A stretch of 64,000 bases of DNA from Arbacia lixula (GCA_963669155.1 OZ022576.1:35043555-35107554), one strand, 5' to 3'. Positions 33,917-46,809 are shown, counted from the first letter of the stretch. The notes: generated by a model not told the origin, from the sequence alone. A program made the numbers and translations.

Positions 33917-34332
33917 AGGTTCCCTGTCATCACAATGTATGTTGAATTATGTTGATGCAACATAATTGTACATAACAAAATCACTAACTGTTCAATGGAA
34001 ATATGTGTCCTGTATTTTAAAATAGTTTTTCTTTATTTTTTCTCAGCACTGATAAGCCCCGCCTCCAAAATATCCTCCAACTCAAGATTCCCCCTGTGAC
34101 ATCATCAAAGGGAGAAATTAGCTGGCTAATAAGCAGAATTTGATGATGTCACAGGAGGAATCTTGAGTTGGAGAATATTTTGGAGGCGGGGCTTATCAGT
34201 GCTGAGAAAGAACATAGAAAAATTATTTCAAAATATAGGACACATATTTCCATTGAACAGTTAGTGATTTTGTTACATACATATTAAGTTGCATCAACAG
34301 AATTCAACATATATTTTGATGACAGGGGCCCT
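33917..34332. mobile_element. 416-bp TTAA-flanked hairpin MITE
   Basis: TTAA at 33913-33916 and 34333-34336. Almost the whole element is one palindrome with arms of ~190 bp: for example GCACTGATAAGCCCCGCCTC on the left against GAGGCGGGGCTTATCAGTGC on the right, around a ~50-base centre near 34115. Confidence 0.9.
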
Positions 34333-34422
34333 TTAACTCTTTGTGTGCTACGTGAGATTTTTTACACAAATGATACACATGAATCCCATAGAGCAGCAAT
34401 GTATCTGGCACACAAATGGTTA
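34333..34422. repeat. short inverted-repeat element, copy 3
   Basis: TTAACTCTTTGTGTGCTA to TGGCACACAAATGGTTAA. It begins at the same TTAA that ends the hairpin MITE and itself ends in TTAA, so these tiny elements may also use TTAA targets. Confidence 0.6.
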
Positions 34423-37400
34423 AAACATTTATAACTCCGTTATTTATTTTACTCGAAAGCGTTCTTGTTAATTGTCTGATTTTCTTCAAACTTACTTTGC
34501 TCTGCTACTCAGATTGTTCTGTCTCCCTTGAGGGCAACTTATTTTTGAACTGGAGTTCCCTTGAACCCAGCGATCTGGAAACCGTGAACGATCAAGGCTA
34601 CAGTTATAAGACTATGATGTTTGATCAGTTTATATTGACCTTGGCATATCATGTGGGGAGTTTTTATCGGGACGCCTAAGTATATACACCTATCCTTTGC
34701 ACTGATAACAATGATTCTATAATCATCACACAAGGCTATGTTGTATATTTATTGCCAAAAAGATATCATTACACTTTGTTTGTTATCACGGTATTCAAAG
34801 ATATAGCTCATTTTTATGCATTTAATGGACAGTTTGACTAGCTATTGTAACCTAACAAAAATGCTCATTGCCATGAATACTCCAAAACTAACATAATACA
34901 TATTACATGATTATGTACTTGTATAATTCTTATTAATCTTCGTATTAATCTTAATATGTTTCCTCCCAGGTTAACATGAAAATGCCTTTTGGAGCATTAC
35001 ATGATTTTTGGGGTAATTTAAATAAAAACAATAAAAACTAAAAGCATATTGATAAAAACAATGTTTATTCTTTTTGTGGAGGGGTCTAAAAAGACACAAA
35101 GGTTGTAAATATAGGACCCAGTATTTGAAATTTGCAGTGTGAAGCTTTTACCACAAATCATGTTTAGAGCATTTTCACTGGCTTCATTTATGTTGTCTGC
35201 CTGCGACTTAGACTACGTAAAACGTGCACGCAGTATACAATGTATCCATTGATCAGTGCACGCAGTACGTCATGCCGGAAGTACGAGCCCTGCCAAAGGT
35301 CATCACCACTGAACTAGTTCAGTGGGATTCACCGTCGCTTCGCGCATTCCCATCATCTCAGATCGTTCTATAACATTTACTCATAAAAGTTATTATTTTG
35401 ACCCTGAAAGATTCTATTTGTTTTCATTTAGCTTTAATTACCTTTTCATAAACGAGGAAAAACCCTGTAACCGGGCCTTGAAAATTGGTTTATTCATGCG
35501 AAAGGTATGGGGAGAGTTGATTCCAATCATTTTTTTCCCGATACTCAATCTTACAGTCTACATGATGACAGGGAGATTGCCGCTTAGTATTAGTATTGTG
35601 GGCTACTACGAATAAAGGTGGTCAGTGTCTAAGACCTGTGATTTAAAATTATTGGAATTTCAATCTTAATAACCCAATGTTGTGAAAATGAACCCGCACG
35701 CCTGTGACCGAGGCTACAAAATACATAGTTGGGATTCCCCGTTGATTTACATCATGCATGTTATGAATGCATTACATACATTTTGGAGATTTTTATGTCA
35801 ATTAAAACTGATTATGCTTCATTGTAAGATGACACAAGAGGGTCAAATCTCTGTTTTATTTTTTTTTATTTGTAATTAAAGCTTAGTACAAGTCAGAGCT
35901 TGTCGCCGAACTTTTGGTCTAATCATATTCACGTACTCAACATAAATGATTTTAGTAACCAAAATAAGTGCTACGTAATCTTTGCCTAGCTATATAGCCA
36001 AACCAAAACCGCTAAGTGCACGGCGGTCCAGAAACTGTAGGTCTTCTCAACTATCAATTCCCGCAAAATCAAGCCATAAAGAAACAAACTCTCGATCTAT
36101 GGTTATCTTTCGACCGTCTTTTTGCTGACATATCCTAGGTGTAAAAAAAAAAAAAAAACCACATTTGACACTTTTGATAAATAATGACATAACGGTTGTT
36201 GTTTGAAGCAAGCAAAATGTATGCATCTTTAAGTCATATAGACTTTCAAGTTTTTGTGTAGAAATCTCATTAGATATTCAAAGGATTGTTAGAAGAATGA
36301 TGATGAAATATCACGAAAAGTTCTTCTTAAAAAGAACATCATTTGACTACATGATGTGTCAATTTTAGCTTGATTTGAGTTATAACTGTTTTTAAATACC
36401 TCTGATACATATCAGTAAATGCTTAAGAAATTGATTTATCTTGTACAGAAATGTATGCCCTTGCATGCACGTGATGTATCTTTTATCATGTTTAATGATA
36501 GATATCAAAAGTTATAGCACCAAACTAATTTATGGTAGCTGGTCTGAATTGCTTTTTAAAGTGTATTGTTGTATGTGGGGAGCCTAAGGACCTCCATTGG
36601 CTAAAAAAAAATGTATCATGTTCAAATGCGATGAGCATCACGAGTTTTGAAATCTTTATTCAATCATTTTTATACATGTATTTATAATCCATAACATTTG
36701 TTTTTGTTGTAAATATACGCAGAATTTGAAGATAAAAGCTCCGTTTTGATGCATAGATTGATTATAGAATGATTGTGATTCTCGCATAAATATTACATTT
36801 CTAACTTGACTAATGTTTACTCTAATATTGATACTGACGATCAACGCCATTTAATGAGAATTTAATGACGACATCGGGGAAAGTGGGGCACTCTTAACGC
36901 TGAAACAAAAAATGCTTGGAAACCATTTTGTGTGAATGAATAATTGTTTTAGGGCATAACTACCACCACAATCCTTCAAAATCCCTCAACTTGAGTAGTT
37001 TCGATGCAAAATACACTCCAAGAATGTTGACACCATGGTCCCTATTACCCCATACCTCTGGTATAAGACGGGCCCATGGGTATTGGTAAAAGGGATCCTT
37101 CTTTTGTTCTTTTTGTTTCCATAACTTCAACCAGAGTGGAACTTTTCAACCTGATTACAACTGGGGAATGTGTAACCGATTCTCCAGATGTCAAATGAAA
37201 CCTTTATTTGGTAAAATGGTACTTCCAAATATAGAGATACAATACAATTGTATTGTAGGGGCAAAAGGAAAAGCAAGCCACGTAAGAAGTAAAAATGGGA
37301 TTATCAGTGGTTTAAGCTATGCAATGCATTGGCATGCACTTGGCTCTTGAAAATATACTTCAGACAGCGTCTCGGAACGTCAATGGACCGATCATTATTC

Positions 37401-37566
37401 TTATTTTTTTTTGTCACAGTCCCCCCCCCCCCCCCCCGTAACCATGGCAACATACAAAATCTGTACTCAAGTGAACAAGGCAAACTGACTAGCGCCGCGC
37501 TGCCATGAATACTCCTGCTATGCCATAATGCCTACATGTACACTAGACAGCCAAATCAGTCATTAT
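34423..37566. other. intergenic DNA, no gene seen
   Basis: AT-rich. Frames at 34416-34679 and 35322-35615 are open by chance as far as I can judge (no domain, no start context, no splice partners). 36870-37080 has GGGGAAAGTGGGGCAC and CCCTATTACCCCATA stretches distantly like the 5367-6052 repeat. C-run near 37423-37437. Confidence 0.4.
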
Positions 37567-37910
37567 CAGTCATTATAATGTTACGATCAATATCACATTA
37601 ATGTAAAAGAATGTTTATTATCAGCAGCTGTATCTTCATCGTACGCCTACAGTAATGATGGTAATGATGGTGATCACTATGTTAGAGAGAACATTATACA
37701 TACATGCACTTGGTAATTGCCTTTGATTGATTGAATTCATTTTCCAGTTAAAACATGAACAACGCATATATCTTGTAAATTAAAATCGAATGTATACACG
37801 CGGCTGGAAACCACCACTCAAATGTGCCAACATGGCACAGCTATTCTTCCGGGGGGGGGGGGCAATATACAGATAAACCGATTACATGGGGAAATGTGAT
37901 ACGGTAATAC
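37567..37910. repeat. ~340-bp interspersed repeat, copy 1
   Basis: Nearly identical to 55543-55884: shared TTCATCGTACGCCTA-AGTAA, GTGATCACTATGTTAGAGAG, CTTGGTAATTGCCTTTGATT, a G-run, and GAAATGTGATACGGTAATAC at the end. No inverted ends seen. Confidence 0.9.
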
Positions 37911-39040
37911 ATACAGGCATCCTCAGTGTGAATATGAATTATATGACAGTTGAAATATCACGCCCATACTTCAGTGCGCGAACACAATGCGCCGCATGAA
38001 ACCACCATCATCAACGTCACGACTCGCACCTTGAATCGGCTATGCGCTAGCAAACCCCGGCTCCGCATGCGCGCTTGTACGCATACCCGCAACCACGAAT
38101 ATACATGCACGGTATACACAGAATACAACCTCGAGATGATTGTCCAGTATGTACGCACTTGAACTTGTGTTGGAAGTCCTACATACGGGTATGATATTGT
38201 ACATCCGTTCGTGTTTTGCAGTGGGATCGGAGTGGCCTGTGTATACATAAACGCGGAAAGTACAAGGTACAAGCGAAGCTTCGAAGGACGAAGCGAAGTC
38301 TGCGGTGCGCAGTGTTCACCGATCGCGGTCGTATGACAAGAAACCCTCGCCCTCGGTTCTCAGATGATACTGCATCCTGAAAATATTCTTCATAGTGTCT
38401 CTATTCTGGATACATTCATGTGCATGTGCTAGTATTCAGGTGAGTAATTTAGGATATCTCTCTTAGTCTATTAAGTTAGCCACTCTCTCCATAGCCTTGC
38501 CCTTGCCTAGACTAAACATTTGTGACAATGCCATTCAATATTATTTTATTGCTGCCTCAACATTGTCGATTAATGATATTGCGTATGTATCAGGATGCGT
38601 TTGGACGATGCTTAATATGTGTGTGTGTCAGCCCAAACACTTACTGCGACCAGCCCGCTCACGCAGTGAGCCAGCCCGCTCGCTATCCAGCCAGCCAGCC
38701 AGCCAGCTAGCCAGCCAGCCCGCTCCCGCTGCGCGGGGGCAGTCCCGGGGCTACCCAAACACCAATCTAGTTGTTAGATTGTAGTAGGCCCGCATGACTG
38801 ATATCAATATGCCATGCACAGAGCCATAGACGGAGTCATGAAAGGCACGTTCATCGTCAGACTAGAGCCAATGGATGTCTGGATTATTGCAATATAAAGA
38901 AAATTACACTTGTGTAGCAGGAAGAAAGGTTAAACAATTATCCTCTTTCTGACTGTATTCTCATTTGTGCAGTGTCACTGGGTCTAATTTCATGAACAAT
39001 CCGGAATGATATTGATATTATTTGTGTAGGATACGTCGTA
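37911..39040. other. CpG-richer intergenic DNA with an AGCC repeat
   Basis: 37970-38340 is CpG-rich and includes CGAAGCTTCGAAGGACGAAG. 38640-38740 carries (AGCC)n plus CGCTCCCGCTGCGCGGGGGC. A promoter here is possible, but no gene could be linked to it. Confidence 0.35.
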
Positions 39041-39084
39041 AATTTATGCTAGTGTCCCTTTATAAAGGGACACTAATTTATGCT
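39041..39084. repeat. perfect 24-bp palindrome between 10-bp direct repeats
   Basis: AATTTATGCT occurs at 39041-39050 and 39075-39084; the 24 bases between (39051-39074, AGTGTCCCTTTA and its exact complement) form a perfect palindrome. The layout mimics a target-site duplication around a minimal inverted-repeat insert. Confidence 0.85.
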
Positions 39085-39564
39085 TTGTTAGGCCTTCTCT
39101 GGATTATAATTTATACAGGTCACTATAATGCCTACCATTGGTTTCCAGCGTGCTTCCGAGTGATGGACAAACATGGCTTCAGCTTTACTTTTACTGCACG
39201 GCAATAGTATCTACTAGTATATAATAACACCTACTACCTTCATACATTCTAAAAAGTTATGGTGTCGATATTATCTTCCTGCTATTATTTAAACATCATT
39301 TTATTTTATTTGTTTTTTTTTGGGGGGGGGATTGTAAGAAATGCTGTTTAGCAAAGCATTTGACCGGAGTTGGTCACAAAAATGTGACAAACGGAAAACA
39401 CCAAAAATTCCCTACCATCCACTCATTCTCTCTCTCTCATTCTCCCTCCCTATCTCTCTTTCTCTATTTAATCCTAGTATGTTGCTTCTTGTGTAGGAGT
39501 CGCATTGGCCAGTGGCATAGTCTGAAAAATAAAAGCAGCTGAAAAATCATGTCCCATACGAATT

Positions 39565-39700
39565 ATTGCTCTTTTTCTGTTTTTGATGAAGGAGTAATCT
39601 TTTTTTCATAGAGGTATGTGTGTTAAAACGTGTTTATAAAGATGTATTCAAAAGGTAAAATTATGCACATCCTCTTGAGGAAATCGACAAGTTCAAATAC
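39565..39700. mobile_element. MITE family A, small fragment
   Basis: TTGATGAAGGAGTAATC, CATAGAGGTATGTGTGTTAAAA and TTATGCACATCCTCTTGAG correspond to the interior of the family A element (16498-16991 and 21330-21625). Confidence 0.6.
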
Positions 39701-40109
39701 ATGTATATAAAGTCTTACAAAGTCTGTTTATAGATGGCTATGCGGCGTTCGGCGGCGGTCTTATCAGCCCCACCCCAGTGCCGGTGTCACCGCGTCAGGT
39801 GACTGCCGCGTCAGATGTCCAAAATATTTATGGTGTCGTTAAAGAGACCCAAGAACGAAAAAAATGGCATAATATTAACGCTACTGTTCGTAGATATCGG
39901 ATGACTAGAGGACACCGTAGCACTTTGTTTATTTACCTGCTACACTCATTTTTGTATGGTATCTACAAATGTTCGGATGAATTTCACGCTGACCGTATTT
40001 CAGATTGGCCTGGACATCTGACGCGAGATGAAGCACGGCGCAGCGAACTCGAAATTCGCGTGCGCGTGCGTGCTTTTTGAGGGGAGGACTGCATCAACTT
40101 TTAAATGAT

Positions 40110-42552
40110 AGTGGGTTGGATAAGGTGAATAATTGTGTACTTTGTCTACAAGCACTAAATTTGGCGCACATGTTCAAAACCATATTTGGAACAATATTAG
40201 ATATTAGAGGCATCTCAAAAAAAATTCAGGGGCATGTGGGCCCCCCCCCCCCCCCCCAAGTGCTCCAGCTAGGGCCCTTATATGTTATTCTTAATTCTTT
40301 TCGAAAACGCACGGCCGGATTTTATAATAAAAAAAAAAAAGCCTGGTGGAAGCCCCCATTTGAAGTGCCCCAATGGCCCCATATGTTATTTTTACTTCTT
40401 TTCGAAAACTCACGGTCAGACTTGATAAAAACCTTGATAGGAATCATCCTTAGTTAATAGGGACCTAATTACCTTGTTCAAATTAGTGATCAAAAGTGGC
40501 GAGGGGGCCGGGAAATAACCCCCAAATTCCCCCTGGGGGCATTTTTCTTTTATTTGGGGACATATTCTCAAGAATAAATAACTAGTTTTTAACCAAGTAG
40601 ATAGGAATCATCCTGAGGTTATAGAGACCATTATTTGTCAAACTTGGGGTACACAAGTGGCAAGGGGCTGGGGAAGGGGGGGGGGGAGGTAGCCCCCAAA
40701 ACGCCCCAGGGGGGAATTTTCGTTTATTTGGTAATACTTTTTCCTCAATAAATAACTGGAACCATCCTTAGGTATTAGGAACCGTAAGTTGTTAGAATGG
40801 GGGGACAACAAAGGCAAGGAACCGAAAAAGGGTAACCTCCCCCCCCCCCCCCCCCACAAAAAGAAATGCCCCCATGGGCAACTTTCTCTTGTTTGTGACT
40901 TTTTCAGAAAAATAAATAACTGGATTTTAGCCAAACTTGATAGGAATGATTCATGGGTAATTGCGACCTTAAAACGGTGGTACGCAAATGGCAAGGGGCG
41001 GGGGTGGGGGTAGCGGCCCAAATGGCCACAGGGGGAAAATTCCATTTATTTTTTTACTTTTTCTCAAAGGTACATGACTTCATTTGAACCAAAGTTGAAA
41101 GAAATCACCTCGGAAAAGAGTACTTAAAGTTGTAAAAATGGGATATATATCTAAAAAAATTAATATAAGATTTCATCAAAACTCGACAGATTGTTCTCAG
41201 GCTATGGGACAAATTTGTTACAAATGGGGATTCCATCTGACATGAACTAGCCACCCCGGCTAGAAAGATTAATGATAAAACATCAAATTTCAATTTTTGT
41301 AAACATTGTATTGAAATCATATATCCATATATTTTATATCATATTATAATTTGGGGCCATATAATGTTTTAGGGTTGGTTTTCAAGGCCACTCTTTGTTC
41401 GTTTGTCACTAGGCCTATGCATTGCCAATAATCTCTTTTCTTATTCATGCCCTCACTATGAACATATCTCGATCAAATGAAACAAATTGGAGGGAATAAA
41501 GATTGATATATTAGATTGTCGGCCATCTTTGAAAATGGCGCCTCAAGATAGACATTCTTTATTGCTTCTATATTGTAAAATTGCCTAGTTCCCCCCCCCC
41601 CCCCCGCCCCTTGCCACTTGCATACTTTTAAGAGCTTTAGGTCTTTATGATTCCTATCGAGTTTGATTAAAATCCAGTTATTCATTCTTCTGAAAAACTC
41701 AAGAATAAGGGGAAGTTTCCCCAAGGGGGGCATTTTTTTTTTGTTGGGGGGGGGGGGGCTACTCCCTCCCGGCTCCTTGCCATTTATGTCCCCACCCCCC
41801 CCCCCCCCCCCCCCCGCAATTTAAGAACTTAAGGTTCATAATACCTAAGCATGATTCCTATCAAGTTTGGTTCAAATTCAGTTATTCATTCTTCTGAAAA
41901 AGCCAAAAATAAGGGGAAGTTGCCCAATGGGGGCATTTTTTTGTGGGGGGCTACCCCCTCTTGGATCCTTGCCATTTGTGTCCCCCCATTCAAACAACTT
42001 AAGGTCCCTAATACCTATGGACGGTTCCAGTTATTCATTCTTGAGAAAAAGTATCAAAAAAATAAAAGAAATTTCCCCCTGGGGGGTTTTGGGGGCTACC
42101 CCCCCCCCCCCCCCTTCCCCAGCTCCTTGCCACTTGTGTACCCCAAGTTTAACAAATAAATGGTCCCTATAACCTCAGGATGATTCCTATCTACTTTGGT
42201 TAAAATCCAGTTATTTATTCTTGACAAAATGTCGCAAAATAAGAAAAAAAAGGGGGGGCGTTAGGGAGCTATGCCCCGACCCCCTCGCCACTCATGACCA
42301 CTAATTCGAACAAGGTAAGGTCCCTATTATCTAAGGATGATTCCTATCAAGGTTTTTATCAAGTCTGACCGTGAGTTTTCGAAAAGAATTAAAAATAACA
42401 TATGGGGCCATTGGGGCGCCCCTGAAAATATTTTGAGATGCCTTTATATCTAATATTGTTCCAAATATGATTTTGAACATGTGTGCCAAACTTGGTGATT
42501 GAAGACAAAAGTACACAATTCATCTCATATTTGTCGCTTAACTAACCCCACT
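40110..42552. repeat. 2.4-kb inverted repeat built of tandem G/C-run units
   Basis: Outer arms match (AATTGTGTACTTTGTCTACA at 40130 against ACAAAAGTACACAATTCATC at 42508; TTTGGAACAATATTAGATAT against ATCTAATATTGTTCCAAATA). Each arm holds several ~160-240-bp units with TAAATAACTGG, GATAGGAATCATCCT, GGTACACAAGTGGCAAGGG and a G-run (C-run in the right arm). The centre is about 41120-41500. Frames in it encode only composition artefacts. Confidence 0.8.
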
Positions 42553-42636
42553 ATGAATGCAAATCGGGGACCGCGATGAAGATGATGAGGTTTCATGGCC
42601 CTGGGCTACTCCAGCTTGGAGTACAGTCTACTCTGA

Positions 42637-42822
<186 letters not shown>

Positions 42823-42837
42823 TGAGACATGCAACAT

Positions 42838-42965
42838 CAAGTTTGGTCATCACGTCACAGATCATTATGGGCATGGATTTCGCATTACTTGTCTGAAATT
42901 TATGTGACACAAATAACGTAAAAGCCATGCCCATTGATCTGTGATGTGATGGCCAAAAATTGATG
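42838..42965. repeat. ~125-bp hairpin
   Basis: TTGGTCATCACGTCACAGAT, TATGGGCATGG on the left against CCATGCCCATTGATCTGTGA, TGATGGCCAAA on the right. Probably a small MITE inside the larger element. Confidence 0.7.
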
Positions 42966-43911
42966 ACATGTATGCCATTTTGGAGCCAACGATTTACTCT
43001 TTGAATATGGAACAAAAATAGATAAAATACAAGTACCATGCCCCATATCTTAAAATACGACTACGTACTAAAAAAGTCAACCTTTTGGGTCACACACATT
43101 AGAGAATTGTCAAAGGAATAATGGAGACGCGGGTGATAATCACCTTTGAACAGTGAAATTTCTATAGTCATACTTGGGTTTGATTGTTATACAAATATCT
43201 AAAATCATGTTTGATATACAACATTCATGTATGCTCCAGCAGTTAAAGACAAATGTCTAAATGCATCTTTAGTATTTTATTGCAAAATCATGTTTTTATG
43301 GTCGAGGTGGTTAACTTTAGGAATAGTATTCTCTTGCCAAAAGGAAGCAATATTCATGTGTAAAGTCCCATCATTTATTTTGATGGAACTACTTGATACT
43401 GATGCACATTGTCTTTACCGATAGGGGAGGGGTATTGTGGGGTCAAGATTCAACATGTTCAAGATGATTCATAAAGTGAAAATAAGCATAAACATCATAA
43501 ACGAGCATAAACCTGTGTTCAAATAATGGCATAGGACAATGCCCCTTTTTTGTTTACATGTTTCGGACTTTAGACCAGTCCATTGCCCAACATATGGAGC
43601 AACTAACCCTTTTTATGTTTCTTTTTATATGGGGAAGGGCATGTGCAAGACATTTATCAATGGCGTTAAAAACATTTGTTATCCATCACATAAATATTCT
43701 AGGTCAAATGCGTCATCGAACGAGGGATTTTTTTTAATGTAGCACACTCCTTGAGGCAGAAGTATCACTGTCATTATTCATGTAGTACATGTACATGATA
43801 ATAAGCTTTGAAATAAACTTGCCACATATCTAGTTCAATACTTTGACATTTGTGTTTGTGTTGTTGTTTTTTGTCACTCTTGATTGTTTTCTTTTCATCT
43901 GATTCAGTTGG

Positions 43912-44190
43912 TCCTACATTGACTGAAACAGTGTCTGAAAAAAAATAGAAGTGTATACATGTAGATTTCTTTATAATTTCAATCTAAAATTAGTCTGTGG
44001 AATATACAACGTTATGTCCGAAAATCTGGTCATCTGACGCGGTCGGTCTTACATTGAATAAAACAGTGTCTGAAAAATAGACTACAAGTATATACATGAA
44101 GGTTTCTTTATAATTTCAATTTAAAACCAGTCTGTGGAATAGACTACGCGATGTAAAAAAATCTGGTCATCTGACGCTGTGGTCATCTGA
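43912..44190. repeat. ~130-bp tandem duplication with CATCTGACGC repeats
   Basis: Two units share GTC-TACATTGA-T-AAACAGTG, TTTCTTTATAATTTCAAT, AGTCTGTGGAATA and end in ATCTGGTCATCTGACGC. It lies just inside the right end of the 4.5-kb element. Confidence 0.8.
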
Positions 44191-44460
44191 CGCGGTGACG
44201 CCGGTACAGGGGTGGGGCTGATAAGACCGCCGAACGCCGTCGATTGCAACGCCCTCTATAAACGATATCGCGCCACAAAAGCTCAGTTGTATGTCCCTTT
44301 GATTAAAGGCAATAAGTGTAAACATGTATAAAGGCGCGGAAGGGGAGGCCCAGGTAAGTCAAGTAAGCTAGTCAATGGCGGCTGGATAGCTGTAATCAGC
44401 TTGAGCTCGACCCCGTCTTATGCAGAGTTGCGATTGATCTGAATCGATCATAAGTCCAAC

Positions 44461-45940
44461 GACGAGGATTAGAATCCAATGACGTTGAATTGATTGGGAA
44501 GATCTATGATACACTTCCGGTCAGCTGGAAGAGAAATATGAGAACAGATAGAGACACAATTCCTGATGATCCTGACATAGTTTTTTTATTAGGGAAAAAC
44601 GTTGTAGCAATAAATAACATTGCATCAAAAAAAATTTACACAACATTTCTTAACCAGAAAGCAATAACACCTGGAGTATTCACAAGACTAAAGTGTAACT
44701 ACCGTCTTTCAGATAAAGACATAGAAAATATTTTTAAAAGACCCAGGCAATGTACATTAAACAGCCGACTTAGAGAGTTCCAATTTAAATTAATACACGG
44801 AATCATTTATACAAATCAGCATTTGTATTTATTTGGGAAAGTTGATTCTAATCTGTGTAGCTACTGTAAAAGAGAAGAAGAGACTTATCGTCATTTATTT
44901 TTTCAATGCGGAAAAGCAAAATTAATATGGAGAGACTGCGAGAATATTTTTGACTTTGTTTCTTTCACCAATCTTACTTGGGAAGACATATTTTGGGGGA
45001 TAAAATTAGCAGATCAAGGAAAAGAAAAATTGGTTAATCACTTAATAATCCTTGTGAAGTATTTAGTTTTCAGTGGTAGAGAAAAAAAATCAGAAATAGT
45101 TTTGAATAAGATTAAACGTAAATTCAAAGAAGATGAATTTGAAGAAAGAAAATTGGCATTAAATAGAAATAAATACCCCCTTCACTTAAGAAAATGGGAA
45201 TGTTGGGAGGAGTTTAGGGAGAGCTAGATGTGCAAAAAAAAAAAAAAAGTAATAATAATAATAATAATAATAATAAAATAATGATAATAAAAAAAAAATG
45301 AAGTGAAAATGAATAAATGAAATCAATAACATGTGTGTATAATAACGATAATGAATAAACTATTTGAGGTATGAGAGTATTTTTCATTAATATATATATG
45401 TATATATATATATATTTTTGTTTCATTCTTACCATTCAGAGAAGGAAAGAAAACGTTCTTTCCGCCCCCACACGAGTAGAACGGGAAGGTTGTGACGACG
45501 AAGGGCATGGGAGGGGGAGGGGTTATGGGGAGGTGTAGGGTTCAGGGCCAGATGCTGTTGTTGTTGTTAGAGGATATGAAATATTTGAGGAATGAGGCCA
45601 AGGTGGGGAGGGGGGGGGGGGGGGTTATGGAAAATCCTTGTTAATGGCTTCAATTCGACTAGGTTGTATTAATGATTGGCTTTGTGTATTTGGAAAATTT
45701 GTCATGTTATGAATATTTTGACACTACAAAAAAATTGAGTACGTTGAGTTTTATTAGGGTTATTGTAACACTAAAGGAAAAAAGAGAAAATGTAAAGTGT
45801 TAACTATATGAGTTTACAATGTATTCATATATTAAATTGTAAGGATATATTGTATTGCCGTATGTATTTTATTTTGTATATCACATGTATGAATTGAAGT
45901 TGTTGACAAATAAAAACTTCTTAATACAAAAAAAAAAAAA
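44461..45940 (+). mobile_element. 5'-truncated LINE (non-LTR retrotransposon) with poly-A tail
   Basis: Contains the 3' end of ORF2 (44490-45227), an AT-rich 3' UTR with A- and ATA-runs at 45233-45300, AATAAA near 45909 and a terminal A-run at 45928-45940. The 5' end is cut, as is typical of incomplete reverse transcription. Confidence 0.8.
44490..45227 (+). pseudogene. LINE ORF2 C-terminal region with RVT zinc-binding domain
   Basis: Open for 245 codons. Residues 123-140 form C-x2-C-x8-H-x4-C (CSYC...H...C), the zinc-binding motif found after reverse transcriptase in L1/Tx1-like LINEs; upstream text such as LREFQFKLIHGIIYTNQHLY is typical of the linker before it. The reverse transcriptase and endonuclease domains are missing, so this is a truncated copy. 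The intact frame suggests a fairly recent insertion. The exact clade is uncertain. Confidence 0.85.
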
Positions 45941-46012
45941 TCCCTTATCTTAAATTACGATTTAAGCAAATCGCGAGTCAAGTCAATCGCGTCTCTTTAA
46001 AAGACAGGGTCT

Positions 46013-46318
46013 TTGTTTATCATGTAGTCTCGAGTATATCACAAATAAACTGTACATATATTTCAAGAGTGACAACACCCAAGTACCCACACACGAATGA
46101 CGGAAGTGAAAATGTGGGGGTAGACGGGGCTCAATAAAAGAACAAAAAAGCCTTGAAGATTATTTGAAGTTAGGGGTCACAATCTCGATTCACTTTTGAC
46201 AAAAGTTTAAGTTTGTGTCAATCGTCATGAACCTAATTTGAACCGACCCTGATGTGATCACCATTGCGCGTCTGTCTGCCATACCGGCAGAGAATTTCCT
46301 GGAGTCCAAGGTCTGTGC
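46013..46318. other. intergenic DNA, no gene seen
   Basis: AT-rich with no coding or repeat signal that I recognise. Confidence 0.4.
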
Positions 46319-46490
46319 TTGAGCTTGGGGTGGGGAAGGGGGTGGGGTGAGGGGATGGGGAAGGGGAAGGGCCGAAGGGGAGTGGATAGGGTAGGCGGGG
46401 TGAGGGGAGAGGGATGGGGAGGGGACTGGGAAGGCTGGGTGAGGGGATTGGGAAGGGGAAGGGGAAGGAAGGGAATAAGGAATGTGAAAA
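46319..46490. repeat. G-rich minisatellite, quadruplex-prone
   Basis: Dense GGGG blocks on the plus strand in GGGGAAGGGGAAGG and GGTGAGGGGATTGGG type units. Both-strand frames (Gly-rich, Pro-rich) are artefacts. Confidence 0.85.
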
Positions 46491-46809
46491 ATAATGGGGG
46501 TTCTAAGGGTGCCTTAAAAGGTTGGGGTTTTTGCTGAGGCATCGTAAGTAGTAAGTGGGCAACTGCTGCCTTGTACTAGGTGTTTAAAAAAAACTTTTGA
46601 CACTTTTCAAAAATGATTAAAATCAGTTTCAACCCACTTCAAGCTGAAATTGACACACAAAGTTAGAGGATGTCTTTTTTTTTTAGAGACAGGTTATATG
46701 ACATTTCTTTGTCTACTTTTCTTATAATAATCTTTGGAATATTCAATGAGATTTTCACTTTTGCACAAAGTTGTATCTGATAGTTTGTGTGTATCAGATA
46801 ATTGATTCA

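Larger units (their letters stand above)
44411..46012. mobile_element. MITE family D split by a LINE insertion
   Basis: Left part (44411-44460: CCCCGTCTTATGCAGAGTTG, CGATCATAAGTCCAA) and right part (45941-46012: TCCCTTATCTTAAATTACGA, CAAATCGCGAGTCAAGT, AAGACAGGGTC) together match one continuous element like 54952-55155 read in reverse. The LINE sits between TCCAA and TCCCTT. Confidence 0.65.

Noticed and set aside
34416-35615. Frames of 87 and 97 codons (34416-34679, 35322-35615)
   Set aside because: No recognisable domain, no splice partners, AT-rich composition like the surroundings.
40110-42552. Frames of 70-135 codons within the large palindrome
   Set aside because: Mirror-image translations of tandem units (Pro/Gly-rich); no start context or domain.
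46258-46542. Pro-rich 94-codon frame and Gly-rich counterpart
   Set aside because: Translation of the G-rich minisatellite at 46319-46490.
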